Of a stretch of 64,000 nucleotides of DNA, positions 32,757-41,359 are shown in pieces (positions within the stretch are counted from its first letter, which is position 1; every line of letters begins with the position of its first letter). A program made the translations under genes and the position numbers. The notes below the pieces were generated by a model that did no database searches, had not been told where the DNA came from, and saw nothing but the letters and a program-made list of their open reading frames with translations. This DNA is from an uncultured Acetatifactor sp. (lineage in GTDB: Bacteria > Bacillota > Clostridia > Lachnospirales > Lachnospiraceae): assembly GCA_910586215.1 (NCBI GenBank), contig CAJUGH010000018.1, forward strand, positions 1 to 64,000, given 5' to 3'.

Positions 32757-32813
32757 TCCACCCGGTAAGCCGGACTGTCATCCTGGGTCATCCTCTGGCG
32801 CACCTGTTTCGGA
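32757..32813 (-). pseudogene. Decayed fragment of an rsiV-like gene
   Basis: About 57 bases match the 3' part of the RsiV-like gene at 34958-35014 with roughly nine differences. The minus-strand translation reads VRQRMTQDDSPAY against MRQRMAQDDSLTY. No start, stop or ribosome site belongs to it, so it is a leftover of a duplication or recombination. It now lies within the gap 32613-32934 between the repair operon and asnA. Confidence 0.7.
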
Positions 32814-32849
32814 CTACAACCACACAGGTGGAAAAAATTGAAAAACCCA

Positions 32850-32878
32850 TTGCCAAAATCCCCAAAAAGCTGTTTAAT
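32850..32878 (+). promoter_or_regulatory. asnA: Promoter of asnA
   Basis: TTGCCA (32850-32855) and TTTAAT (32873-32878) are spaced by 17 bases, about 57 bases before the asnA start. No T-box motif (AGGGTGG) is present. Confidence 0.55.
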
Positions 32879-32934
32879 AGAATGTAAGGCTAAATGACAC
32901 AGCCGCAACCCATATTATATAAGGAAGTAATGCC

Positions 32935-33945
32935 ATGTCAAATTTTATGTTACCCACAGGTTACAAATCACAGTTGAACCTCTATGAAACCCAGATTGCC
33001 ATCAAGCAGGTCAAGGATTTCTTCCAGACCCTGCTGGCAGAGCGCCTTCACCTGCTGCGCGTGTCGGCCCCCCTGTTCGTGGCACCGGAATCCGGCTTGA
33101 ACGACAACCTGAACGGCATTGAGCGCCCTGTCACCTTCGACATCAAGCACCAGGAAGCCCGTGATGCGGAGATAGTACAGTCCCTGGCCAAGTGGAAGCG
33201 TTATGCCCTGCAGAAATACGGTTTTTCCGTGGGGGAAGGACTCTACACCGATATGAGTGCCATCCGCCGGGATGAAGTGACTGACAATATCCACTCCATC
33301 TATGTGGACCAGTGGGACTGGGAGAAGATCATCTCCCGGGAAGCCCGTACCATGGATACCTTGAAGGAGACTGTCCGCAATGTATACAAGGTGCTGCGCA
33401 AGACCGAGAAATATATGGCCATCCACTATGATTACATTGAGGAGATCCTGCCCCATGATATTTTCTTCGTGACCACCAGTCAGCTGGCTGAAATGTTCCC
33501 GGACTATACGCCCAAGGAGCGGGAATACTACATATCCAAGGCAAAGGGTGCCGTCTGTATCATGCAGATCGGGGATAAGCTGGAAAATGGCGAACCCCAT
33601 GACGGCCGTGCCCCGGACTACGATGACTGGGCCTTGAATGCTGACATTGTAGTGTACTATCCTGTCCTGGACATCGCCCTGGAACTGTCCAGTATGGGCA
33701 TCCGCGTGGACCGGCAGGCCCTGCTCACGCAGCTTGAAAAGGCCGGATGTCCGGAACGTGCCGACCTTCCCTTCCACCGGGCCGTGCTGGAAGAGACCCT
33801 GCCTTTCACCATCGGAGGGGGCATCGGACAGTCCCGGATCTGTATGTTCTTCCTGCGCAAGGCCCATATCGGGGAAGTACAGTGTTCCCTGTGGCCGGAG
33901 GAAACCATGACAGAAGCTGCCAGCCATGGCCTGCAGCTTCTGTAG
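32935..33945 (+). CDS. asnA: Aspartate--ammonia ligase (asparagine synthetase A)
   Basis: This 336-residue enzyme makes asparagine from aspartate, ammonia and ATP in the cytoplasm. The whole length matches AsnA: YETQIAIKQVKDFFQ at the start, GLNDNLNGIERPV, IYVDQWDWEKII and the C-terminal LPFTIGGGIGQSRICMF, typical of class II synthetase-like catalytic motifs. The length equals that of E. coli AsnA (about 330). AAGGA precedes the ATG. It has its own promoter and may run on into the small gene at 33988. Confidence 0.97.
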   Translation: MSNFMLPTGYKSQLNLYETQIAIKQVKDFFQTLLAERLHLLRVSAPLFVAPESGLNDNLNGIERPVTFDIKHQEARDAEIVQSLAKWKRYALQKYGFSVGEGLYTDMSAIRRDEVTDNIHSIYVDQWDWEKIISREARTMDTLKETVRNVYKVLRKTEKYMAIHYDYIEEILPHDIFFVTTSQLAEMFPDYTPKEREYYISKAKGAVCIMQIGDKLENGEPHDGRAPDYDDWALNADIVVYYPVLDIALELSSMGIRVDRQALLTQLEKAGCPERADLPFHRAVLEETLPFTIGGGIGQSRICMFFLRKAHIGEVQCSLWPEETMTEAASHGLQLL

Positions 33946-33987
33946 GAGGATGACGACATCTTAATATAACACCAAGAGGAGAATCCT

Positions 33988-34563
33988 ATGTATTATTATG
34001 CATCCCGAAACCCAGACTTGAAAAATCTGTCCCTGGACACTGCGGACCATGGTATTCCTGCCCTGTCCTTATCTTCCAGGAAGGAAAATGTACTGACAGC
34101 CTTAAGCAATGCCATTGAAAAATACTGCCAGGAGAAGGGCCATGCGTACGCCCCGGACTGGAGCAGCTGGAATCCGCAGGGCTTTGACAGGGATGGTATT
34201 CTCTGTCTGGAAGAGTATTATCCCAATGCCATTTCCGACACCTACAAAGGCGTATCCGGCTATATCTACCAGGTGGACATCATTCCCGGTGCTGTAAAGC
34301 AGGAGAAAACCCAGGACGGCATCCGGGTCACGGGTTCGGAACCCATCCCTGTATGTGGCTGCGAGTATATCCCCGATGCCTACGAAGCCATACTGGCTGC
34401 GGCAGAGAGCGGCGCCATCCGGCTGCTGCGCTTCGAGGACATGAAGGAAAACACCAAAAAAATCATAGCCTCCCTGGTAAAGGGCGACTACGAAAATACA
34501 GAGGGGAATCCTGCCTACCGGAATTTCCTGGCAGACAAATTTTCCCATGTGATATACAGGTAG
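33988..34563 (+). CDS. Conserved hypothetical protein
   Basis: This 191-residue soluble protein has no signal peptide or membrane span. It starts YYYASRNPDLKNLSLDTADHG and contains SSRKENVLTALSNAIEKYC and ILCLEEYYPNAISDTYKGVSGYIYQVD. The pattern is familiar from unannotated Firmicutes proteins but I cannot name a function. AGAGGAG lies six bases before the ATG. It follows asnA by 42 bases and may be co-transcribed, then is closed by a strong hairpin at 34600-34634. A nucleotide- or ADP-ribose-related fold has been considered, but no catalytic motif is visible. Confidence 0.8.
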   Translation: MYYYASRNPDLKNLSLDTADHGIPALSLSSRKENVLTALSNAIEKYCQEKGHAYAPDWSSWNPQGFDRDGILCLEEYYPNAISDTYKGVSGYIYQVDIIPGAVKQEKTQDGIRVTGSEPIPVCGCEYIPDAYEAILAAAESGAIRLLRFEDMKENTKKIIASLVKGDYENTEGNPAYRNFLADKFSHVIYR

Positions 34564-34599
34564 GAATCTCCTGGCCAGGCAGACAAATCCCTTGGCCAG

Positions 34600-34764
34600 A
34601 CAGGAGGCAGGCGAATGCATCGCCTGCCTCCTGTGACCCTCGCGGCATTCGCCAAATGTCTATGAGATGCTTTGCATCTCTATGGGTAGCCGCTTAGCTC
34701 ATTGCCCGCGGGAATAAAGGACTTCCCAAATTATTACGGATTGTTTGTGCCATTTTAATGGCAC
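34600..34764. other. Series of hairpins between hypothetical gene and rsiV-like gene
   Basis: Three stems are seen. ACAGGAGGCAGGCGA with TCGCCTGCCTCCTGT (34600-34634) is a perfect 15-bp GC-rich stem and a likely transcript end. GAGATGC-TTT-GCATCTC (34664-34680) and GTGCCATT-TT-AATGGCAC (34747-34764) follow. The last may end the minus-strand rsiV-like gene. No T-runs are clear. Confidence 0.5.
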
Positions 34765-34802
34765 TGATGCCGAGACAGCATGCCGGGAAGTGGGGACGAT
34801 TG

Positions 34803-35675
34803 TTATTGCGGCACTTCCACTTCGAATTCCACGCACCCCATATACCCCGGCGCCACCTCATATTCGTCAAAACAAATCACTGCATTTCCAGCCTCGTTCA
34901 CATAGAAATCCTGGTCCTGTGCAATCTCCTGGAAATTCCACGCAGGCACATCCTCATAGTCCACCCAGTATGTCAGGCTGTCATCCTGGGCCATCCTCTG
35001 GCGCATCTGCTCCTTCACGGACTGGCTGATGACCTGGGTATAGTCTGCGCCGAAAAGCCCTGCAAGTGTGGCGCGTTCTCCTGTGGTCTTGTCTATGGTA
35101 TAATGACGGTGGCACTCATAGCCGCTGCCAGCTCCCTGGTACATCATCAGATCCAGGGAAAACCATCTCTTTGTGTCTGCCAGTACCGTGCTTTCTATGA
35201 CCAGATCCTGGTAGCCCTCCGCATATTCCTCCATATCCCGCTTGAATTCTTCTATCAGTCCGTCTGTTACCTGCTGGATATCCAGGTTGATCTCGTCTGC
35301 CGTCTTCCTGGCCTGTTCCAGGGTCTCCTGGGACACATCACTCTTTTTCTCTATCTCTTCCTGGAGCTTCACTTCCTGTACTTCCACATCTGCCGTATAC
35401 CGCTCTGTATCCACTTTGTACTCCCGGATGGTAACTACCTTGAAGAAATCCCCCAGCAGGGGAATCTGCTGCATGGCTGCCGCCACCATCTGGCTGGTAT
35501 TGGGCAGGATCAGCAGAATGGCCAGGGAAGCAGCTATACTGGTACCTGTCCGGATCATCCGCTGCTTTTTCCTCCTTCTCTTCTCCTGCCTGGCACGCTG
35601 GATTCCAAGTTCCACTTTCTCCCTCATCTGATCTGGCACCATAATCTCCTCATACTCCTTCTTCCACGTATTCAT
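34803..35675 (-). CDS. RsiV-like anti-sigma factor (DUF3298 domain)
   Basis: This 290-residue protein has a cytoplasmic N-terminal segment (MNTWKKEYEEI, then basic residues), one span (TSIAASLAILLILPNTSQMVA) and an extracellular part. The C-terminal 120 residues (LDLMMYQGAGSGYECHRHYT, GERATLAGLFG, AVICFDEYEVAPG) match DUF3298 as in RsiV. RsiV holds SigV inactive and, in Bacillus and Enterococcus, is cleaved after binding lysozyme. AGGAGG lies eight bases before the ATG, and the start overlaps the sigma gene by 26 bases. A related decayed fragment lies at 32757-32813. Confidence 0.88.
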   Translation of the reverse strand: MNTWKKEYEEIMVPDQMREKVELGIQRARQEKRRRKKQRMIRTGTSIAASLAILLILPNTSQMVAAAMQQIPLLGDFFKVVTIREYKVDTERYTADVEVQEVKLQEEIEKKSDVSQETLEQARKTADEINLDIQQVTDGLIEEFKRDMEEYAEGYQDLVIESTVLADTKRWFSLDLMMYQGAGSGYECHRHYTIDKTTGERATLAGLFGADYTQVISQSVKEQMRQRMAQDDSLTYWVDYEDVPAWNFQEIAQDQDFYVNEAGNAVICFDEYEVAPGYMGCVEFEVEVPQ

Positions 35676-36162
35676 ACTCCATACCTCCTGCTTCCATATA
35701 CTTCCGCATTTTCTCCAGGGCACGGTACAGCCTGCTCTTGACCGTGTTCACATTCATGTCCAGGATCCTGGCGATGGTTCCCAGTTTCTCCTCCTCAAAA
35801 TATTTGAGCACCACAATGGCCCGCTCCCCCTCGTCCAGTTTTCCCAGGGCTGCCTGCAGATCCACATCCTCTATATGGTCTGCCACTCCTTCCTCGGGCA
35901 CTTCCTCCATGGCTACTGTCCTTCCCCTGTACTGCGCCAGGAACCGAACCGCCTCATTCATCACGATCCGGCACACCCAGGTATCCACATATTCCGGTTG
36001 CTTCAAGGAATCGCTCTTCAGAATTGCCTTGTACGCCGCTTCCTGGACGATATCCATGGCATCCTGTTCTTGAAATACATAGCTGTATGCAATCCTGTAA
36101 TATTTTCCATAATTGCCAATCAGACATTCCTGTACCAGCTTCTCCTTTTTCTCTGTCCGCAT
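35650..36162 (-). CDS. SigV-like ECF sigma factor
   Basis: This 170-residue factor has region 2 (YSYVFQEQDAMDIVQEAAYK) and region 4 (LGTIARILDMNVNTVKSRLY), the normal size of an ECF sigma. GGAGG is eight bases before MRTEKKEK; longer in-frame starts have no site. It overlaps the RsiV-like anti-sigma gene. An ECF-type promoter (TGAAAC with GGTCTA, spacer 17) lies just upstream, so it probably drives its own operon. By analogy with SigV/RsiV the trigger would be lysozyme or another wall stress, and the regulon would include wall-modifying genes. Confidence 0.9.
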   Translation of the reverse strand: MRTEKKEKLVQECLIGNYGKYYRIAYSYVFQEQDAMDIVQEAAYKAILKSDSLKQPEYVDTWVCRIVMNEAVRFLAQYRGRTVAMEEVPEEGVADHIEDVDLQAALGKLDEGERAIVVLKYFEEEKLGTIARILDMNVNTVKSRLYRALEKMRKYMEAGGMEYEYVEEGV

Positions 36163-36186
36163 CTGGATTTCCTCCTCTCTGATCTT

Positions 36187-36215
36187 TAGACCTGTGTGTC
36201 CCCTAAAAAGTTTCA
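36187..36215 (-). promoter_or_regulatory. ECF-type autoregulatory promoter
   Basis: On the minus strand TGAAAC (36210-36215) and GGTCTA (36187-36192) have a 17-base spacer. This is close to the TGAAAC-N16-CGTCTA promoters used by SigV, SigW and SigX-type factors. The site lies 25 bases upstream of the sigma gene's coding start. Confidence 0.6.
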
Positions 36216-36357
36216 GCCTACAGAAAAAACCTAAAAAAAGAAGGAGCACATGTCTCCTTCCCTTTCTGTTTCATCTGCCAGCCTGCTCCCATGGCGTTCC
36301 CTGCTGGCTCTCCTGTCAGCCCGGTCCTGTGGCGGCCCTAACTGAAGTTTCCTCCCG

Positions 36358-36960
36358 TCAGTTCGGTCTGCCCGTCCCTTCTGCCAATCCTGCTTCCAGT
36401 TCCTCCAGGATATGAACCATATCCCGGAAGTTTCCCCCTTCCCGGCACACGGCCACAAGCCTCTCCTTCACCTGCAGGTAGCTCACCTTACCGGGTACAA
36501 GATCTGCCACAAGGCCGGGATACTGCTGCTCGGCATGATCCAGAAGCTGCTTCACCATCTGCTTGTTCAGAATCTCTCCATACTGTGTCCGGCAGACTTC
36601 CAGGACTTTGTCCAGGATCTGCTGGTAAGTATCCCCATCCACTGTCTCCAGCTTCTCCTGCCAGAGCACCCTGTCATAAGACAGGATCCGGATTTCCCTG
36701 GGTTCCAATCCCACATTGTCCCGGAAATTTGTCACCGGAAGAAGGAATCCCGTCTCCCTGGCCAGTTGTTTCCGTTTCTCCTTGACCAGATCTGTCTTCA
36801 GCCCCTCCGCAAAGCAAGGGATGACATCACACCCGAACTCCACCACCAGGGGATCTGCGAACAGATTCCGTCCGATCTCCTGATCCATCACCGCACTGTG
36901 AGGTTCCGTCACCTTAGTTCCCTGGATCCCGAATAACACATTGGCATCCACCTGCAACAC
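36358..36960 (-). CDS. Orphan FlhA C-terminal-like (FHIPEP family) protein, possibly truncated
   Basis: The 200-residue sequence matches the cytosolic domain of FlhA/SctV export-gate proteins. Examples are DPLVVEFGCDVIPCFAE (like VDPLELEIGYGLIPLV), NFRDNVGLEPREIRIL (like RIRDNLxLxPNEYRI) and GNFRDMVHILEELE near the end. The membrane half that forms the export channel is absent, and no flagellar or secretion genes are near. The first in-frame start is a GTG (36960) without a ribosome site. Another frame reads on upstream towards the deleted PF09820-type gene, so the 5' end may be damaged. A soluble stand-alone FHIPEP protein of unknown role, or a remnant, are both possible. Confidence 0.7.
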   Translation of the reverse strand: MLQVDANVLFGIQGTKVTEPHSAVMDQEIGRNLFADPLVVEFGCDVIPCFAEGLKTDLVKEKRKQLARETGFLLPVTNFRDNVGLEPREIRILSYDRVLWQEKLETVDGDTYQQILDKVLEVCRTQYGEILNKQMVKQLLDHAEQQYPGLVADLVPGKVSYLQVKERLVAVCREGGNFRDMVHILEELEAGLAEGTGRPN

Positions 36961-36999
36961 AGCAACGGGATGTTGGGGGAGAGGGCAACTACTGCTTTT

Positions 37000-37897
37000 T
37001 CAGCTTCCAATCAAAACCTTCTTTCCGCAGAAGGCAAATCCGTATTTCCGGATGCGCCCTTCCGGAATTCCTTTTGCGACCAGGTTTGCCTGGTATTTCC
37101 TCTCTGTAATCTGACGCAGGGCCGCTTGTACCGTATCGGCCAGTCCCTCCTCCCCCTCCTCCTGGACTTTGAATTCCAGGATCAGCGCATCGTATCCTGC
37201 AGACAAATTTCTGGGTTCCAGCATGATATCATACCGGCCAAAACCGCTTTCCCGGTTAGAGGTAATCACATACCGGTCCACCAGCTTCACCATCAGTCCC
37301 AGCACAATACCCTGATAGAAGCGCTCCGGCTCTTTTCCGGAAGGCTTCGTCCCAGAGTCAAAGCTACTGAACATTTCCTCTGTCACACGGTTCATATACC
37401 GGTTCATCGCCTTCAGATCCCCTATCATCAAGGCCTTGAGAAAGTCGCCATAGTCAGACTGCACCTCATCGAACCATCCCCGCACCATGTTGCGGAACAT
37501 GACCTGGACTTCAAAATTTGTCAATGCCAGTTCATACCTTTCCTTCCACTCCCCATATTCCGTGGTGTATGTCTGGAAATGCTTCACTTTCAAGTAACCG
37601 CTGGCAAGCAGGAGGCTCCAGATGGCATCTTCCCTGGCAGATAACTGGCTGTAGATGATCTGTTCATCAAATTCCACCCAGACCGTGTTCCCCTGCATCA
37701 CATGTTCAAAGGTTTTCTTCAAGTCCGGACTGCCCTCCCGGATCAGCTTTCCCACAAGGCTATTGGAACTGGTGTTTGCCCAGTAAGCGCCCACCTTCCC
37801 ACCACTCCTTGATAAAGTTTGTCTTGTCAACGTAAAAATATCCCCTGTCCCGAATGACTTCGAAATCCTGGTTTCCAATTCCAATCGTCCTGGCCAT
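37000..37897 (-). pseudogene. AAA-ATPase-like/PDDEXK_9 gene with the ATPase core deleted
   Basis: Two pieces are recognisable. From ATG 37897 the frame reads MARTIGIGNQDFEVIR and YFYVDKTNFIKEWW, the normal N-terminus of PF09820 proteins. At about 37800 the frame changes and continues AYWANTSSNSLVGKLIREG through to the nuclease-like end (DALILEFKVQE, YGFAFCGKKVLI). The Walker A (RPRRFGKT type) and the rest of the ATPase, about 250 residues, are missing, and the joint is out of frame. It is therefore a pseudogene made by one internal deletion. It starts seven bases after the membrane-protein gene. Confidence 0.85.
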
Positions 37898-37903
37898 ACC
37901 CTT

Positions 37904-39982
37904 CTACTCCCTCTCATACACTGCAAACTTCTCGTTGCGGAAGGTCTGCCTGTACCCATATTCCTCCATGAATGCCTGTATCAGCCCCCATTTTGCATCT
38001 GTCCCCAGGGCAAGACTCTTCCCCAGGCCATATCCGGCAGCCGGATTTGATGCAATCTCCTGGAGGAACTGAAGCTTAGGGCCTGCCTCCTGTGCCAGAC
38101 GGCCCAGAGTACCCTTAAGGTCGTCCACATACCCTTCCAGTTCCAACCCATACAGGTTCTCCAGGATAATGACCGGGAAGTCCTCCCTTGAAGCCGCAGG
38201 TTCATTCTCTCCAGCCTCCGTATCCCACAGCCTGGCTTCCAGTTCCTCCATATCTGTCCTCATGGTTTCCAGGCTGTAGGAATCCAAGTCACACCAGGAA
38301 TTGAAGGCAGGGGGCATCTGCAGATAGTAGGCCAGGGATGGGATCTGTCCATAGAGGATCACTTCCCTGCCCTGGAGGTGGTTTTCGGACACATACTGGC
38401 TGATCTGGGTCATCCACCGGGCTTTTTCGGGAGCCATTCCCATGCCCCCAAGCACCCCATTGTTCTCCACCACCCCGGAGCTATCCTGTACCCCGGTGGC
38501 CTCTGCGAACACAAATCTGGCCCCAAAACAGCCAAACTGCACAGCGCACAGCGCCAGGAAGGCCGCCAGCAGCCCTTTGGCCGGAAAAGCAGATAAGGTG
38601 ACCGGGCCTATCTTGTGCTCCCCCAGCTTCCAGAATCGCCAGCCCTGCCACAGGGTATAGGGCGCCGCCACGAAAAGGTTGTTCAGGCTGGGCAGCACTT
38701 TGTTGTTGCTACCCAAGGATGTGAGCAGGATCACCAGGATCACCAGGCCGCTGATCAGTTTCTCCTCCTTTGGGGCCTTGGGATGAAAGATGCGCACAGC
38801 AGCCATCCCCATGGTCAGCATGAGGAAAATAGGCCCCGGACGCCAGATGGAATCATAGCTGTAGAAGGAGAAAGAACAGAAGCCCCTGGCGTAGAGCCAG
38901 GCCACCATGCCAATGCTCACAGCCACCCACAGGAGTTGCACGCTGCCCCAGAGAAGCCGCTGCCTCCGGTTCTGCCTTCTTCCCTGTGCCGTTCTCCGCT
39001 TCCCGGTTCCATTGTCGCTTTTTCCTTCCGGTATGCCTTCTTCCTTCTGCAGGAGCCGTCCTTCCAGCCAGCCTGCCACGCCAAACAGCACCAAGCCTGC
39101 CGCCAGGATCACCCCCATGCGTACCACCCAGTAGAGATTCTCCACATAGGTGCCTATCACACTCATGATCATGGCTTTGGCCGTATAGTCCGTGGCATGT
39201 TCTGTCATGGCAAAGAGCCTACGGATGCCCGCCGCATATTCCCCCAGCCCATAGCGCAGGTGGATATAGGAGAACAGTACCCCAAGCGCCCCCAGGTATC
39301 CCAGAAGGCACCAGCCAGTGTCCTGAAGCAGTCTCTGCCAAAAGGGAACCACCCTGTCCGGGCCCTTCTCCCTGCCCAGGCCCTTCCCTCCGGCCAGTCT
39401 CCTCCCCTCCAGCCACAGGATCAGATCGTAAGCCCACACTGCCAGGATCAGTCCCATCTGGGGCAGATTGGAGAAGCGCACCAGCACATTGGCCCCCAGG
39501 CAGACCCCGGCAGCAGCCAGATACCCTTTTTTCCCCAGGGTCAGTCCCTGGTACAGCAAGATCACAGCCCCCAGGAACAGCACATAGGTCAGATAATTAT
39601 ACAATAGGGCCGTGGGACACCAGCAGAGGCTCTCTGCCAGAAGCTCTCCCACGAAGACAATTCCCTTAGGAATCCGCAGCTTCCTGGTACAGAAAAAATA
39701 TCCCGCCAGTGCCAGCACTGTGACAAAAAGCCCTGTATAAAAATTCATACCTGCCAGGGTAGACGCCCGGGGCAGCTTTGTCAGCAGCCAGCCCACACTG
39801 TTGGCCAGATAGGTGGAAAAGAGCCACATAGGATCCATGTGTTCCATTCCCATATAGGTGAAATTGGCGTAATTGTAGCCCGTATCCCACAGGTCCAGGC
39901 CCACATAAATATGGCGCAGGGGATAAAGAGCCAGGATGACCACAAAAAGGTTCTCCCACAGATTGCCGGCATGGAACCGCAT
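37904..39982 (-). CDS. Large polytopic membrane protein, possible GT-C glycosyltransferase
   Basis: This protein of about 692 residues has roughly eleven spans (NLFVVILALYPLRHIY, TLAGMNFYTGLFVTVLAL, others) and a C-terminal extracellular-type domain of about 170 residues. Early loops carry acidic residues (YVGLDLWDTGYNY), as often seen in GT-C enzymes that use lipid-linked sugars. A functional motif could not be confirmed, so this is inference. The start at 39982 has AGGGTGG upstream; longer starts (40087, 40141) would add a basic leader. A TGTCGGC/GCCGACA hairpin lies at 40118-40135 within that leader. It may be co-transcribed with the aldo/keto reductase upstream. Confidence 0.75.
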   Translation of the reverse strand: MRFHAGNLWENLFVVILALYPLRHIYVGLDLWDTGYNYANFTYMGMEHMDPMWLFSTYLANSVGWLLTKLPRASTLAGMNFYTGLFVTVLALAGYFFCTRKLRIPKGIVFVGELLAESLCWCPTALLYNYLTYVLFLGAVILLYQGLTLGKKGYLAAAGVCLGANVLVRFSNLPQMGLILAVWAYDLILWLEGRRLAGGKGLGREKGPDRVVPFWQRLLQDTGWCLLGYLGALGVLFSYIHLRYGLGEYAAGIRRLFAMTEHATDYTAKAMIMSVIGTYVENLYWVVRMGVILAAGLVLFGVAGWLEGRLLQKEEGIPEGKSDNGTGKRRTAQGRRQNRRQRLLWGSVQLLWVAVSIGMVAWLYARGFCSFSFYSYDSIWRPGPIFLMLTMGMAAVRIFHPKAPKEEKLISGLVILVILLTSLGSNNKVLPSLNNLFVAAPYTLWQGWRFWKLGEHKIGPVTLSAFPAKGLLAAFLALCAVQFGCFGARFVFAEATGVQDSSGVVENNGVLGGMGMAPEKARWMTQISQYVSENHLQGREVILYGQIPSLAYYLQMPPAFNSWCDLDSYSLETMRTDMEELEARLWDTEAGENEPAASREDFPVIILENLYGLELEGYVDDLKGTLGRLAQEAGPKLQFLQEIASNPAAGYGLGKSLALGTDAKWGLIQAFMEEYGYRQTFRNEKFAVYERE

Positions 39983-40153
39983 CCCGTTACCACCCTGTCC
40001 TTTTCTCTTTTCCACAGGACTGTTCCTCCTATCCATTGTCCCAGACTGCTTTTTCCAGGTATCTGACCTAATTCTCCCTGCTGCCATATACTCTCGCCCT
40101 TTTCCCACTTCCAGACATGTCGGCAAAGCCGACACAAACAATCCGGAAGACTT

Positions 40154-41299
40154 TTAGCCAAACAATTCTGCCGTCTTCCTCATCCGCTCTGCGATCCTGA
40201 CCCCGAAGGGACATCTACCCTCACAGGCCCTACAGCCGATACACGCATCTGCATGATGCTCCAGGGCATCATAGTGGGCCTTCACCGTAGCTGGAACCTC
40301 CGGCTGCATGGCCGCCAGGTCGTAATACTTATTTACCATGGCAATGTCAATCTCCATGGGACAAGGCTTGCAGTGGCCACAGTAGGTACATTCCCCCTGG
40401 CCAAAGGTGTGGCGGGGCGCCCTGGCCAGCACACCGGCGTAATCCCTTTCCTCCTGGGTGGCCGTCTCGTAAGCCACAGCCTGCTCCACATGTTCCGGGG
40501 TATCATATCCGGCCATGACTGCCGCCACACCGGGTCGGGTCAGGCAGTAGTGGATACACTGCACCGGTGTCAGGGCCACGCCAAAGGGAGAGCGCTTTTC
40601 ATCGAACAGGCGGCCTCCTGCATAAGGCTTCATAACCGTGATCCCCACATCCTGCTGCTCACAAAGTCTGTATACCCCTGCCCGGACAGGGTCAATGCCG
40701 CCCAGGTCAGCCTGGTATTCCTCTGCAAAGTAATGGTCAATGTTGTCCGTGGGCGGCAGCAGGTCAAAGGCAGGGTTCACACTGAACATCACCATCTCTA
40801 TCAGACCGCTTTCCACCGCCTTGGCCACCATGGCCGGGTTGTGGGTACTCATACCGATATGTTTTATTTTCCCGCTGGATTTCAGTTCCAGCACATACTG
40901 GATGAAGGGGCCGTTCATGGCCTCATCCCAGTCGCTCTCCTGGTCAATGAAATGAATCATGCCCAGATCCATATAATCGGTCTGCATACGGGCCAGCAGA
41001 TCCTCAAAAGCCTCCCTGCATTTCTCCAGGTTGCGGGTGCGGACATACTGGCCATCCAGCCAGGTAGAGCCGATGTGGCCCTGGATCAGCCAGCGCTCCC
41101 GCCTGCCTGCCAGCGCCCTGCCGATGTTGGTGCGCACATTTGGCTCGGACATCCAGCAGTCCAGAATATTGATCCCCAACTGGTCTGCACGGTCTATGAC
41201 GGCCTTGCACTCCTCATAGCTATGGCGCTCCAGCCATTCCCCGCCCAGACCGATCTCACTGACCATCAGATTCGTCCTTCCAAGTCTCCGATACTGCAT
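40154..41299 (-). CDS. Aldo/keto reductase with C-terminal 4Fe-4S ferredoxin domain
   Basis: This 381-residue protein has an aldo/keto reductase barrel (RRLGRTNLMVSEIGLGGEW; LDCWMSEPNVRTNIG; QTDYMDLGMIHFID). Two Cys motifs follow: CTYCGHCKPCPMEID and CIGCRACEGRCPFGV. The usual Tyr of the catalytic tetrad (DTAYxYG) is replaced here by DCWMSEPN, so the activity may be changed. Strong AGGAAGG precedes the ATG. The architecture matches the gene at 18523-19701, but the barrels are quite different. The role is probably a redox conversion of a sugar or polyol in an anaerobe; the substrate is unknown. Confidence 0.88.
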   Translation of the reverse strand: MQYRRLGRTNLMVSEIGLGGEWLERHSYEECKAVIDRADQLGINILDCWMSEPNVRTNIGRALAGRRERWLIQGHIGSTWLDGQYVRTRNLEKCREAFEDLLARMQTDYMDLGMIHFIDQESDWDEAMNGPFIQYVLELKSSGKIKHIGMSTHNPAMVAKAVESGLIEMVMFSVNPAFDLLPPTDNIDHYFAEEYQADLGGIDPVRAGVYRLCEQQDVGITVMKPYAGGRLFDEKRSPFGVALTPVQCIHYCLTRPGVAAVMAGYDTPEHVEQAVAYETATQEERDYAGVLARAPRHTFGQGECTYCGHCKPCPMEIDIAMVNKYYDLAAMQPEVPATVKAHYDALEHHADACIGCRACEGRCPFGVRIAERMRKTAELFG

Positions 41300-41359
41300 C
41301 CTTTCCTTCCTCGCTTTCTGTTTTTCTAATCATTCCCGTTCTAAAACCGGATTTTCCTC

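Noticed and set aside
32613..32934. T-box or other riboswitch in front of asnA
   Set aside because: No AGGGTGG or other T-box landmark is present; the region holds the rsiV fragment, LexA-like boxes and ordinary promoters.
36358..36960. Part of a flagellar operon
   Set aside because: No other flagellar or type III secretion gene is in the window.
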